A stretch of 47,520 bases of DNA from Paenibacillus ehimensis NBRC 15659 (lineage in GTDB: Bacteria > Bacillota > Bacilli > Paenibacillales > NBRC-103111), in the NCBI RefSeq assembly GCF_004000785.1, contig NZ_BILX01000049.1:1-47520 (forward strand), in the 5' to 3' direction. The notes under the pieces are model-generated. The model was not told where the DNA came from, did no database searches, and saw only the letters and a program-made list of their open reading frames with translations. The position numbers and the translations under genes are program-made. Positions 24,089 to 32,079 of this stretch are shown here, piece by piece (positions within the stretch are counted from its first letter, which is position 1; the number at the start of each line of letters is the position of its first letter).

Positions 24089-25205
24089 CGTACATTTTCC
24101 TTTCCGCCAATAACGGAACGAGGTTGTCGAAAATATGCGTATCGTCATCGAACACAAAACCGCCATACCATTCGTTCGCGGGGTTCAAGATTTGAAAGCG
24201 CAGCATCCGGTAATACAGCGATTGGGCAAACTCCCGGTCCCCGAGCTCCACAGCGCTCAGAATCGCCAACCCGTATACCGCCGGAGATTCGAAGTCTACC
24301 GCGGGCAATTTGGATTGAGCATGGTACCTTCCGTACAGAACGCCGTGCTTATTGAATTGTTCCTTGAGCAAGGACCAGACTTCGTCGGAGGGGATACCCG
24401 CTTGAGCGCGATGGTAAACAATGTACAACTGATCGATCCAGTTGATCTCGTCGTTGTACAGATACGTTCCTTTATCTAAATCGTAGGAAAACGGGAACCA
24501 CGCGTCGCGCGTCGGGAGATGTTTCAGAAAATCGACCGCGCCCGTGTACACCGGTTCGCTCAGCTTGCCGCGCTCGTACATCGCTTTGAATGCAGAGACA
24601 TGCAAGTAGGACAAGGTTAAGACATTGCTTTTCCACGCGGAGGCATGGTCGTAGAAATCGGAGAACCGGCCGTCGTCCGTAACCATATGTTGGGCAATGC
24701 TGCCGGAGATCGTATCCGCCAGCTCCGTATAAGCCGGCTTGTCCCATCGGCTGCCAGCCTTGTACAAGGCGTCCGCAATCCGCAGATCGTCGATCAAGGC
24801 GTTGGTGTTGACCGCTTCGGACGACGCGCCGACCTTCCAATAAATCCAGCCGTCGTCTTTGAGAAAACGGGCTCGCAAGACGCCTACGTTTTGCTCGAAT
24901 AAGGTCTTGTCGCCCTTCTGGACCGCATACTGAAGCCATAGCCCGATCGATTCGGAAAGCGCCTCTTCGCCCTGCGCCACATCCCGGCTCGCGGCCGCGT
25001 GCGGCTTCAAATTCGTTTTCAGCGTCCCGTCCGCGTTCACCATGTGCCGTCGGATAAAGATTTCTCCGGGCAGCCTGTCGCTCCGGGGCTCCGGATCTTC
25101 CGCCTTTCCCTTCAACGCATTCGATGCGAGTGGTCCTCCTGCCAGCAGTAAAGCGGCGGCCATCAGCATAACCAATAGAGCAACGGTAACATAAGCCCAC
25201 CTCAT
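24069..25205 (-). CDS. ydaJ: GH8-like exported glycoside hydrolase (YdaJ-like)
   Basis: A 378-residue protein with an N-terminal signal/anchor helix (YVTVALLVMLMAAALLLAGG, about 4-24). The rest follows the alpha/alpha-barrel GH8 layout: EALSESIGLWLQYAV (about 80-94), where Glu is the proton donor position, DDGWIYWK, and SDFYDHASAWKSNVLTLSYL. GH8 enzymes such as BcsZ trim or release the growing polymer. It is first in the five-gene operon, followed by ydaK, L, M and N with overlaps at every junction. The start at 25205 is the last Met before the signal helix; its ribosome site (AAGGAAG) is rather far (about 14 nt), so this start is less certain. Confidence 0.85.
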   Translation of the reverse strand: MRWAYVTVALLVMLMAAALLLAGGPLASNALKGKAEDPEPRSDRLPGEIFIRRHMVNADGTLKTNLKPHAAASRDVAQGEEALSESIGLWLQYAVQKGDKTLFEQNVGVLRARFLKDDGWIYWKVGASSEAVNTNALIDDLRIADALYKAGSRWDKPAYTELADTISGSIAQHMVTDDGRFSDFYDHASAWKSNVLTLSYLHVSAFKAMYERGKLSEPVYTGAVDFLKHLPTRDAWFPFSYDLDKGTYLYNDEINWIDQLYIVYHRAQAGIPSDEVWSLLKEQFNKHGVLYGRYHAQSKLPAVDFESPAVYGLAILSAVELGDREFAQSLYYRMLRFQILNPANEWYGGFVFDDDTHIFDNLVPLLAERKMYDEGLLR

Positions 25206-25265
25206 TTTCGTGTCCCGTTCTTCCTTTCCATCCGGCAGCGGCAGCTTGTAAGGTCTGCGGTCCGT

Positions 25266-25305
25266 TGTTTGTATTTGCGAACAAAGATGTTTGTTTTTAC
25301 GAACA
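25266..25305. promoter_or_regulatory. Two 18-bp direct repeats upstream of the ydaJ-like operon
   Basis: TGTTTGTATTTGCGAACA (25266-25283) and TGTTTGTTTTTACGAACA (25288-25305) agree at 16 of 18 positions and start 22 bp apart, two helical turns. Each has the imperfect symmetry TGTTYG/CGAACA. They sit 60-100 bp upstream of the operon start and look like tandem operators. No sigma-A promoter could be chosen with confidence in 25206-25376. Confidence 0.5.
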
Positions 25306-25376
25306 GCGTACCACTGTTGCCTTCGTTTAACAACCGGTAACGGAACTTTTTTTTCGAGAGGCTGCAAGGGAATGGA

Positions 25377-25406
25377 AATACGCCCGGCTTAAAGGATCCG
25401 GGCGTT
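25377..25406 (-). terminator. Probable terminator of the SLH gene
   Basis: CGCCCGG (25381-25387) pairs with CCGGGCG (25398-25404); on the minus strand the stem is followed by a weak TATTT. It lies about 45 bp after the SLH stop. A second copy of AAATACGCCCG (25431-25441) could compete for the same arm. Confidence 0.6.
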
Positions 25407-25451
25407 ACTTCCGTTCAGGCGAAAAATGTTAAATACGCCCGTTCTGCTAAA

Positions 25452-28400
25452 TTATTGCACATCGTCCGCCATGCTGCTCTTCCAAGCTTCGCTGCCGTCG
25501 CCATTCCTTACGGATTCATGCGAAACGGTTGCTTCCTGCACATCGCCGAAGCCCCAATGGCTTTCCGCAACATCCGGGAACTGAGGGGCAGCCCCTTTCA
25601 GCGGACCGCGATACAGCATCCGGTTAATCATCGTCACCGCTTCGATCCTGCGGATGCTGTCCGCAGGCTTGAAGGTTCCGTCCTCGTATCCGGCAAGAAA
25701 CTTGCCGCGGTACAGCGCTTCAACCGCATTCCCTGCCCAGTGTCCTTGGACATCCTTAAAGTGGTTCTCGCCGGATGCGCCGGCATCGAGGCCCAGGAAG
25801 CGCGCCATAACGGAGGCCAGCTCTCCCCGGGATACTTTAGCTTCCGGACGGAAGCTGCCGTCTTCGAAGCCGTTAAAGTAGCCGTATTTCGTTGCAATCT
25901 TAATGTAATTCGCCGCCCAATGGTTCTCTTGAACATCGGTATACGCAAGAGCGTCGGTTACCTTTGCATTTTCTTTCATTCTCGCCACAATCGCCGCGAG
26001 CTCCGCACGGGTCAGAGCATTATCCGGGTAAAACTTGCCGTCCGGATAGCCTAAAATATAACGCTGATGCTTCAAATTTCCGTAGCGGTCGGAAAAGACC
26101 TTCATTTTGACCGCAGAGTCGGCCTTCGCAGCGCTTGATGCGTCTCCTTCGACCGTGAACTTTCCTTGAATGTCGAACTCCGCGTCCGCTGCGGCGACCG
26201 CCCCCCATTTCAGCTTCAGCTTGTAGCTGCCCGCTTGGCCGGCCGACAGCTTGCCGACCTTCCACGTAACCGTGTTTCCGCTGACGGTACCGCCGTCCGC
26301 ATCGATCACTTCCGCTCCTGCCGGAATCGTTACGGTAACTACTCCCGCATCCACCGAGAACACGGACTGGTTCTTATAATCAACCGTAATCGTCGATTGC
26401 TCGCCTTCTTTGACAAGATTTTTATCCACGGACAAATTCAAGGTAACGCCTGACGTTGCAGACCCGTAGTAAAATCCGCCGCCGTAGGAAGTGGATGACG
26501 TGCTGCTCACCGGAATTTGCCGGATCGCGAAATCGAAGGCTACGATATCTTGCCCGACATGAATAATGCCGTCCTTAATGTAGCTGTCCGAGCCGTTTGC
26601 TGCCGGCGCGTTCGGTTTCGTTACCAGCGTGCTGTAATCGTTGTACCCCGCTTTGGTAGCGACAATATAGTAGTCTGCATTCGGATACACCATCCAGGCG
26701 TACTGTCCGGTCGCATCCGACAGCTGCGGGTTGTGATTCTTATTCGGCGCAAAATCCGGCAATTCAGGCAATTCGACAGGCGTGTGCGGCGTACGGCCGT
26801 TTTGCTTGTTCAGCTCCGTATCCGCCCAATACAGCTTCACGCTCACTCCGTCCACCGGCTTGCCGGAAGCCTCGTCGGTAATCGTGCCGTAAGGATCGAT
26901 CAAGGAATAGACTACGCCCAATTCCCCGTTTTGCTTCACACGAACGGTGGCCGACGGTCCCGCCAGCACGGCGCCATTCGGCGCTTTCATTTGGTACGAA
27001 ATTTTGTACTCGCCGCCCGGCACCTTCTCCAATTCAAAGCTTCCGTCGGCTTTCAGCGCCAGAGTCGATTGGAAGTCGTTTCCGTTGATGCCTTGGATCA
27101 GGGCGCTGACGTTGCCGCTTCCGAACAGGCTTTCCGGCGTCTGCTGCACATTCGAAGCGGAAGGTGCGATAAACAGTTGACCGCTGATTTTGTTCGCGGA
27201 ATCAATTTTTTGGCCGGTCGCATTCAGTTGGCCTACGACTGCCGTTTGTGTGCTCTTTAAGGTGACCGTCCGGTTTCCAAGCTGTACCGGCGTTTGAATA
27301 TTCATCGTATAAGCAAAGTTGCCCCGGGGTACCCCGATTCGGTAAGAGCCGTCTTGTGCGGTAGTTACGGTCGAAGTGAAGTCGACGATGCCATCCCCGT
27401 TAAAATCGGCGGTAACCGAAACCGTTGCCCCTGCCGCCGGCTTCCCTGTCACCTGATCGATCACGATCCCTTGGACAGCCGCAGGCATGTAAGTCACTTC
27501 TACGCTTTGCTGCTTCGACAAGCCCGATTTCGGATCTTTCGCCGATACCGTGATTACTTCGTTTAGAGGCGAAGTCCCTTGAAGCGCCGGCGCAGTATAT
27601 TCGATAGAAGCAATTCCTTGCTCATTCGTGGTGGCCGTTACATCGTTCATCGTATTTCCGAAGTGGAACGTAACCGGTACGCCGGCGACCGGAGTTCCGT
27701 CAGCCGATACGACGCCTGCACTCAACGTCACTTTGGAATTGCCGTCTCCCGGAATCGAGTCAGGCGATTTGTTCACCGTCAAGTTGAACGGCGGTTCTTG
27801 CTCTTGCACCACGATCGTTTCCGTTGCGGTTTTACCGTCGTAGGTTACGGTAATCACGGCCGTTCCCGGAGCTTTGGCCGTAATCACGCCATTCGCATCA
27901 ACCGAAACGATATCGGGATTCGAGGAAACGTAGGTTGCTTGTTTGGTGACGTCTTTTATGCTTTCGTCCAAATAAACCGCTGTCGCCTGCGTCTGATGAA
28001 CGCCGCCCGGTACAAGCGTATAGTTGGCCGGAGTTACTACCAGATCGCGCAGCGTCGTAGTAGTGGCTCCCGTTGCGCCGGAAGCCGGTGATTCGATTCC
28101 GTTGCTTACGGCGCTTACCGTAAAGTTATGGGCTGTTCCCGGTTGAAGTCCCGTTACCGTATAACGGGTATCGGTTACCCCGGAAGCAATCAGTTTCCCG
28201 TTGTCGTAGATGTTATAGGACTGAGCGCCCGGAACCCCATTCCAACTCACCGTTGCGCCCGTGGATGTCACATTGTCCGTTGCGACCCCAGTCGGAGCGG
28301 CGATAGGTACTGTGACGGAAGCTTGCAATGTTTTTCCGTTGTAAACGGCATAGATCACCGTCGTTCCTGCTCCGACAGCCGTAACAAGTCCGCTCGGACT

Positions 28401-29927
28401 GATGGTGACTACGTTGTTGTTACCCGAGCTGAATACGGACTGATTCGTTACTTCGACTTGGGTTCCGTTCGAGTATACGGAGGAAACGACCGTTTGATGC
28501 GTAGTGCCGATCGGCAGCGTATAGCGCGTGCTGTCCAACGCAAGGCCCGCCGGAGTCGGAAGCGTTACGCTGTTGGTCGGCGCGGATTCCATTACGCCGT
28601 TCTCGTCAACGACTACCGCTGTCACGGTAAATGTCGCAAATTCTCCCGGCGCAAGACCGGTTACCTGGTAAGCGGGGCCGCCGACATTCGTCGCGTACAA
28701 CGCTCCGTCTTTATACAGATTGTAATACGTGGCGCCGGTCACGGTATTCCAGGTAAGCTTGTTGGCCGTCTCCGGCGTCGTTCCGGCTTTCAGATTCGTC
28801 GGCGAAGCCGGAATGGCAACGGTAACGTAAGCGCCTCCGACCATCACCTTGGCCGTCACTTCGCCCGAAGGCGGGTTGCTTCCGAAATCCAGAATCGTCG
28901 TTCCCCGGCCGCTGCCGTCCGAAACCGTATCCGGGTTCGTCAGCGTGCCCTGTGTCGACGCAAAGCGGATCGGAGCGTCCGAAACCGGATTTCCCTCGAC
29001 ATCATACGGGGTGGCAATGACTTGGAATTGGCCCGGCTGCCCTGTCGGCACCGTATCGACGGTTACTTTCGTCGGGGCCTGCTTGTATTGATATTTCGTC
29101 GTATCGATCGGGGCCAGCTCGTTCGTGAAATACCATGAAATGATATCGTGTCTCTCGAAAGCGCCGCCCGTTGCCGAGGTAAATCCCGCGTAAACCCCCG
29201 GCTTCCCTTTGAAGATGTCGGCCAAATCGATATTATCGACATTGAGCGCAGGAGTCGCCGGTCGCGCTTCCGTCTTGCCGATATATACCTTGACGTTTTT
29301 GTCGGCTCCGTTGTAATCGATCCACGAATAATAGTCTGTTCCGTTGGAAAGATTTATGCCCTGCGAATTCAGGTAGCTGCCTGCCGTATACCAGCCGGGC
29401 TTCGTATTGCTAACGTCGCCGTTTACGGCCAATCCGATATAGTTGTTCGACGGATCGGTATCGTTTTGATAAGTATCGTATTTCACCGCAAAGCTGGGCT
29501 TGATTCCGCCGTAGCCGATTCCTTGGCCTACCGATCCCGCGCTGTTGGATTCGGCTTGAATCGTAAAGGTAATGCCGTCGGCCGGAGAACCCGAATTGCT
29601 CTCGTTCAACCGGAATTTAAAAAACGTGCTGAACGAGTAATTATCGCCCGGCGCAATAAGCTTTTTGTTAAACGCGGTGCCGAACTTGTTGGTCACTGCC
29701 TCGGTTAAACGCAGTACCTTACGGTTTTGATTATCCGTGGCCACTTTGGCAGTGCCGTTTAACGAGAACAACGCGAGTTGTTTCTCATTGGAAAAATCGT
29801 CATTCTTGTAGGTAACCCACTTCACGCTGTCTTCTGCCGCTTGAGCCCGCAGGGCCGGCTGCAGCAAGGTTACCACCATGGAAATCATGAGCAGCCATGA
29901 CATCCATTTCGATTGGTGCCGTTTCAT
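25452..29927 (-). CDS. Multidomain SLH-anchored surface protein with L-type lectin domain
   Basis: A 1491-residue exported protein. Signal peptide ends near AQA-AED (about 31). A legume-lectin-like sugar-binding domain follows (about 35-275, with SPADGITFTIQ and GIGYGGIKPSFAVKYDTYQN). Next come an invasin-like Ig repeat (about 285-375), FN3 (about 375-460), Big_2 (about 463-545), FN3 (about 548-630), Big_2 (about 632-708), a second invasin-like repeat (about 712-815), two carboxypeptidase-regulatory-like repeats (about 820-905 and 1045-1150), and a DUF11-like repeat (about 1190-1275). Three SLH repeats (about 1290-1440) carry LTRAELA, VSRGELA and the degenerate IRRIEAV. The protein would sit on the cell wall by SLH binding to secondary polymer. 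Neighbouring polysaccharide genes suggest a matrix or adhesion role. Confidence 0.93.
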   Translation of the reverse strand: MKRHQSKWMSWLLMISMVVTLLQPALRAQAAEDSVKWVTYKNDDFSNEKQLALFSLNGTAKVATDNQNRKVLRLTEAVTNKFGTAFNKKLIAPGDNYSFSTFFKFRLNESNSGSPADGITFTIQAESNSAGSVGQGIGYGGIKPSFAVKYDTYQNDTDPSNNYIGLAVNGDVSNTKPGWYTAGSYLNSQGINLSNGTDYYSWIDYNGADKNVKVYIGKTEARPATPALNVDNIDLADIFKGKPGVYAGFTSATGGAFERHDIISWYFTNELAPIDTTKYQYKQAPTKVTVDTVPTGQPGQFQVIATPYDVEGNPVSDAPIRFASTQGTLTNPDTVSDGSGRGTTILDFGSNPPSGEVTAKVMVGGAYVTVAIPASPTNLKAGTTPETANKLTWNTVTGATYYNLYKDGALYATNVGGPAYQVTGLAPGEFATFTVTAVVVDENGVMESAPTNSVTLPTPAGLALDSTRYTLPIGTTHQTVVSSVYSNGTQVEVTNQSVFSSGNNNVVTISPSGLVTAVGAGTTVIYAVYNGKTLQASVTVPIAAPTGVATDNVTSTGATVSWNGVPGAQSYNIYDNGKLIASGVTDTRYTVTGLQPGTAHNFTVSAVSNGIESPASGATGATTTTLRDLVVTPANYTLVPGGVHQTQATAVYLDESIKDVTKQATYVSSNPDIVSVDANGVITAKAPGTAVITVTYDGKTATETIVVQEQEPPFNLTVNKSPDSIPGDGNSKVTLSAGVVSADGTPVAGVPVTFHFGNTMNDVTATTNEQGIASIEYTAPALQGTSPLNEVITVSAKDPKSGLSKQQSVEVTYMPAAVQGIVIDQVTGKPAAGATVSVTADFNGDGIVDFTSTVTTAQDGSYRIGVPRGNFAYTMNIQTPVQLGNRTVTLKSTQTAVVGQLNATGQKIDSANKISGQLFIAPSASNVQQTPESLFGSGNVSALIQGINGNDFQSTLALKADGSFELEKVPGGEYKISYQMKAPNGAVLAGPSATVRVKQNGELGVVYSLIDPYGTITDEASGKPVDGVSVKLYWADTELNKQNGRTPHTPVELPELPDFAPNKNHNPQLSDATGQYAWMVYPNADYYIVATKAGYNDYSTLVTKPNAPAANGSDSYIKDGIIHVGQDIVAFDFAIRQIPVSSTSSTSYGGGFYYGSATSGVTLNLSVDKNLVKEGEQSTITVDYKNQSVFSVDAGVVTVTIPAGAEVIDADGGTVSGNTVTWKVGKLSAGQAGSYKLKLKWGAVAAADAEFDIQGKFTVEGDASSAAKADSAVKMKVFSDRYGNLKHQRYILGYPDGKFYPDNALTRAELAAIVARMKENAKVTDALAYTDVQENHWAANYIKIATKYGYFNGFEDGSFRPEAKVSRGELASVMARFLGLDAGASGENHFKDVQGHWAGNAVEALYRGKFLAGYEDGTFKPADSIRRIEAVTMINRMLYRGPLKGAAPQFPDVAESHWGFGDVQEATVSHESVRNGDGSEAWKSSMADDVQ

Positions 29928-30036
29928 CGTTTCCGCTCCTTTTTCATCATCTCTCTCTTGAATAGCGATCCAACGATCTTCTCGTTTTTTGTCCGCGCCT
30001 CCCCTTCATTCGTTTTAAAGAACATTTTCGCTCACT

Positions 30037-30065
30037 TTATCAACCGTTTCTGAACAAAAACTGAA
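30037..30065 (-). promoter_or_regulatory. SLH-gene promoter with TTCAG direct repeats
   Basis: On the minus strand TTCAGT (30060-30065), a 17-bp spacer and TGATAA (30037-30042). TTCAG occurs at 30061-30065 and again 11 bp further (30050-30054). Direct repeats with 11-bp period over the -35 are typical for OmpR- and SARP-type winged-helix regulators, and one is encoded by the divergent gene. Confidence 0.5.
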
Positions 30066-30210
30066 CACCTCTCGACATTAAATCAGATCGTTCGAGCAAA
30101 TTCGACCAGATTATGGCTGAGTAGCGAGTGAAAAAGCGGTAAATCGGTACTTTTTCCTAATTGGCCCAAATAAAATTTTGTGAAATAATTAACATTTTTT
30201 CGTTTTAAAA

Positions 30211-30239
30211 TTCAGAAGGGGACGAAATTTTGATATGAT
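30211..30239 (+). promoter_or_regulatory. Promoter of the SARP-type regulator
   Basis: TTCAGA (30211-30216), 17 bp, then TATGAT (30234-30239) with the extended-10 TG at 30231-30232. The -35 carries the same TTCAG as the divergent SLH promoter. Predicted start is near 30246. Confidence 0.6.
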
Positions 30240-30353
30240 TAAGATAGGAAAACGGCGGGTTCTCTGCCGTCCCGTTCGAATGGATTTTTTGCCGAGCAAG
30301 AAGGATTTTGACGAATAGATTACTTTTGCATACAGAAAGAGGAGGGCGCGGAT

Positions 30354-30446
30354 TTGCCACTCAACTACACGACTACGGGGTCGGGTTTGCCCGGTTTGCG
30401 CAAAGCGAGGTTTGCCGATGATTCGGATCATTCTTGCAGACGATGA
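30354..30446 (+). CDS. Possible 30-residue leader ORF overlapping the SARP-type regulator
   Basis: TTG start 7 nt behind GAGGAGG, encoding MPLNYTTTGSGLPGLRKARF and ten more residues, and ending 29 bp inside the regulator gene in another frame. The site is better than the one before the regulator start, so translation may be coupled. No similarity is recognised; it may be chance. Confidence 0.3.
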   Translation: MPLNYTTTGSGLPGLRKARFADDSDHSCRR

Positions 30447-31557
30447 AGCGCTGGCTCTATTCAGCTTGCAAAAGCAGCTTGAGAAGCTGAACGGCGGCGT
30501 CATTGTGGGCGCCTACCCGAATGGAGGGGAAGCCGTCGAGGCGGTGCTGCGCGAGAAGCCGGAAGCCGTCTTTTTGGACATCGACATGCCGGAGATGAGC
30601 GGTTTGGAAGCAGCCGAGATCATCATGTCCCGCCTGCCGGAAACCGAGATCATCTTTGTGACGGCTTACGAGAAATACGCGATCAAGGCTTTCGAGCTGG
30701 CGGCGATCGATTATTTGCTGAAGCCTGTCTCCACGCAAAGGCTCGCCAAAACATTAGCCCGGCTGTCGCAGGCCAAAGCCGCCAAAACCGGGCTGGACCA
30801 ACCCGCGGTCCGCCCGTCAACGGGGACGAAGGAGCAGGTTACGATCCGCTGCTTTCAGACGCTGGAGGTCGACACCGGCGAATCCGGGCCCGTGCATTGG
30901 CGAACGAACAAAGCGCAGGAGCTGTTCGCCTACTTCGTTCACCTCAGGGACCAGCCCGTGCGCAAAGATGCGCTGCTGGAGCTGTTCTGGCCGGATATCG
31001 ATCCGAAGAAAGGCTACACGCAGCTCTACACCACCATCTATCAAATCCGCAAAACCGCAAGCGCCATCCATCCCGGCATCCGGATCGTCAGCGGAGACAA
31101 AGGGTATCGGCTCGAGCTGAATGAGGTCGACGTTGACGTGCTGATTTGGGAAGAGGGACTGCAGACGGCTCCGCCGCTCAGCGAGCATACGCTCGCGCGG
31201 CATCTGCAGCTGCTGGAATTGTATCGCGGCGACTACTTGGAGGATTGCGGCTATTGGTGGGCGGAGAACGAGCGGGAGCGGCTGCGTATGCTGTGGTACC
31301 GGCATGCGATGCGCGTCGCGGCTTTTCTGGAAACACAGGACAATGCGGCGGAAGCCTTCCAGCTCTATTTCCTTATTCAGCGCAGATTTCCATTCACCGA
31401 AGAGGTGTACTGGGCGCTGATCAAGCTCTTCACATCTATCGGCGACCGGGTGTCTGTGGAACGGCAGTACGAGATGCTGTCGCAAATGCTGTTCGACGAA
31501 TTCGGTACGAAGCCGGCGAGAACGCTTGAGCAGTGGTACCGGGAGCGGGTTGTTTAA
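30418..31557 (+). CDS. SARP-type response regulator (REC-wHTH-BTAD)
   Basis: A 379-residue regulator. The receiver domain (about 1-120) has LADDEA and the phosphoacceptor in AVFLDIDMPEMSG, plus the conserved Thr and Lys (FVTAYEKYAIKAFE, DYLLKPVS). After a Pro-rich linker, an OmpR-type winged helix (about 140-235) with WRTNKAQELFAYFVH and TTIYQIRKTA leads into a bacterial transcriptional activation domain (about 240-379, helical repeats). Start: an upstream TTG (30412) is open, but ATG at 30418 is 7 nt behind GCGAGG. No histidine kinase is adjacent. It is divergent from the SLH-protein gene, whose promoter carries TTCAG direct repeats, so it is a candidate controller of that gene and itself. 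Confidence 0.9.
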   Translation: MIRIILADDEALALFSLQKQLEKLNGGVIVGAYPNGGEAVEAVLREKPEAVFLDIDMPEMSGLEAAEIIMSRLPETEIIFVTAYEKYAIKAFELAAIDYLLKPVSTQRLAKTLARLSQAKAAKTGLDQPAVRPSTGTKEQVTIRCFQTLEVDTGESGPVHWRTNKAQELFAYFVHLRDQPVRKDALLELFWPDIDPKKGYTQLYTTIYQIRKTASAIHPGIRIVSGDKGYRLELNEVDVDVLIWEEGLQTAPPLSEHTLARHLQLLELYRGDYLEDCGYWWAENERERLRMLWYRHAMRVAAFLETQDNAAEAFQLYFLIQRRFPFTEEVYWALIKLFTSIGDRVSVERQYEMLSQMLFDEFGTKPARTLEQWYRERVV

Positions 31558-31585
31558 AAAATGTTCAGAACCTTCGCCTATACTC

Positions 31586-31641
31586 AAGAGGCTGTTTCTT
31601 CGCGTGCGGTGCAGGCACGTGCAAGAAACGTAGTTTCTTGA
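31586..31641. repeat. Hairpin in front of the CheY-like gene
   Basis: TCAAGA...GTTTCTT...CGTG in the left arm pairs with CACGTGCAAGAAAC...TTTCTTGA in the right arm, a long imperfect stem ending just before the ribosome site of the next gene. No T-run follows. It could slow read-through from the regulator or control the CheY-like gene. Confidence 0.5.
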
Positions 31642-31655
31642 GGCGGTGATACCAT

Positions 31656-32018
31656 TTGGCCAAAATTATGGTCGTAGACGATGCCGCATTTATGCGGATG
31701 TTTATGAAGGATATATTGGAGACGGCGGGACACGAAGTCGTATGCGAAGCGTCCAACGGAAGGGAAGCGATTGAGAAGTACGCCACTTTTCGTCCGGACC
31801 TCGTCACGATGGACATCACCATGCCGGATATGGACGGCATCGAAGCGTTGAAATTGATTATGGAGCGGGACCCTGCGGCACAAATCATCATGTGCTCGGC
31901 GATGGGGCACCGGGAGATGATTCTTGAGGCGATCCGAAGCGGAGCGAAGGATTTTGTCGTCAAGCCGCTTCTTGGCTCGCGGGTGCTGGACGCCGTCGAC
32001 AGGCTGCTTGAGGTCTAG
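31656..32018 (+). CDS. Single-domain CheY-like response regulator
   Basis: A 120-residue receiver domain without output domain: acidic pocket VVDDAAFMR (about 6-14), phosphoacceptor in LVTMDITMPDMDG (about 49-61), the switch Ser in IIMCSAMGHREM (about 79-90) and Lys in DFVVKPL. The sequence is of the CheY subtype that binds the flagellar switch. The start is TTG, 7 nt behind GAGGCGGTG; an ATG four codons on would cut the first strand. It lies about 100 bp after the SARP-type regulator and before a two-way terminator, away from any visible chemotaxis gene. Its kinase and target are unknown. Confidence 0.88.
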   Translation: MAKIMVVDDAAFMRMFMKDILETAGHEVVCEASNGREAIEKYATFRPDLVTMDITMPDMDGIEALKLIMERDPAAQIIMCSAMGHREMILEAIRSGAKDFVVKPLLGSRVLDAVDRLLEV

Positions 32019-32029
32019 TGTCCGAACAG

Positions 32030-32072
32030 AAAAAAGGAGGCTTGAATTTTGAATTGATGCCTCCTTTTTTTC
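32030..32072. terminator. Bidirectional terminator
   Basis: AAAAAAGGAGGC and GCCTCCTTTTTTT around a 17-nt loop, between the convergent CheY-like gene and nagA. Confidence 0.9.
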
Positions 32073-32079
32073 TATGTCC

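Larger units (their letters stand above)
29928..30417. other. Divergent intergenic region, SLH gene / SARP-type regulator
   Basis: About 490 bp without a long gene. It holds the SLH-gene promoter (minus, 30037-30065), an AT-rich stretch (30160-30240), the regulator promoter (plus, 30211-30239), a roughly 170-nt leader with a short hairpin ACGGC/GCCGT (about 30254-30272), and a possible small ORF (30354-30446). Nothing else is recognised. Confidence 0.6.

Noticed and set aside
25266..25305. LexA (SOS) box upstream of the polysaccharide operon
   Set aside because: CGAAC and GTTTG are separated by 6 bases, whereas the B. subtilis LexA box needs 4.
25206..25376. c-di-GMP riboswitch in the leader of the polysaccharide operon
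   Set aside because: Neither the conserved GEMM-I core nor a class II pattern was found on reading; control more likely acts at the protein level.
25452..29927. CRISPR or tandem DNA repeats in the SLH gene
   Set aside because: Repetition is only at protein-domain level (FN3, Big_2, SLH) with diverged DNA.
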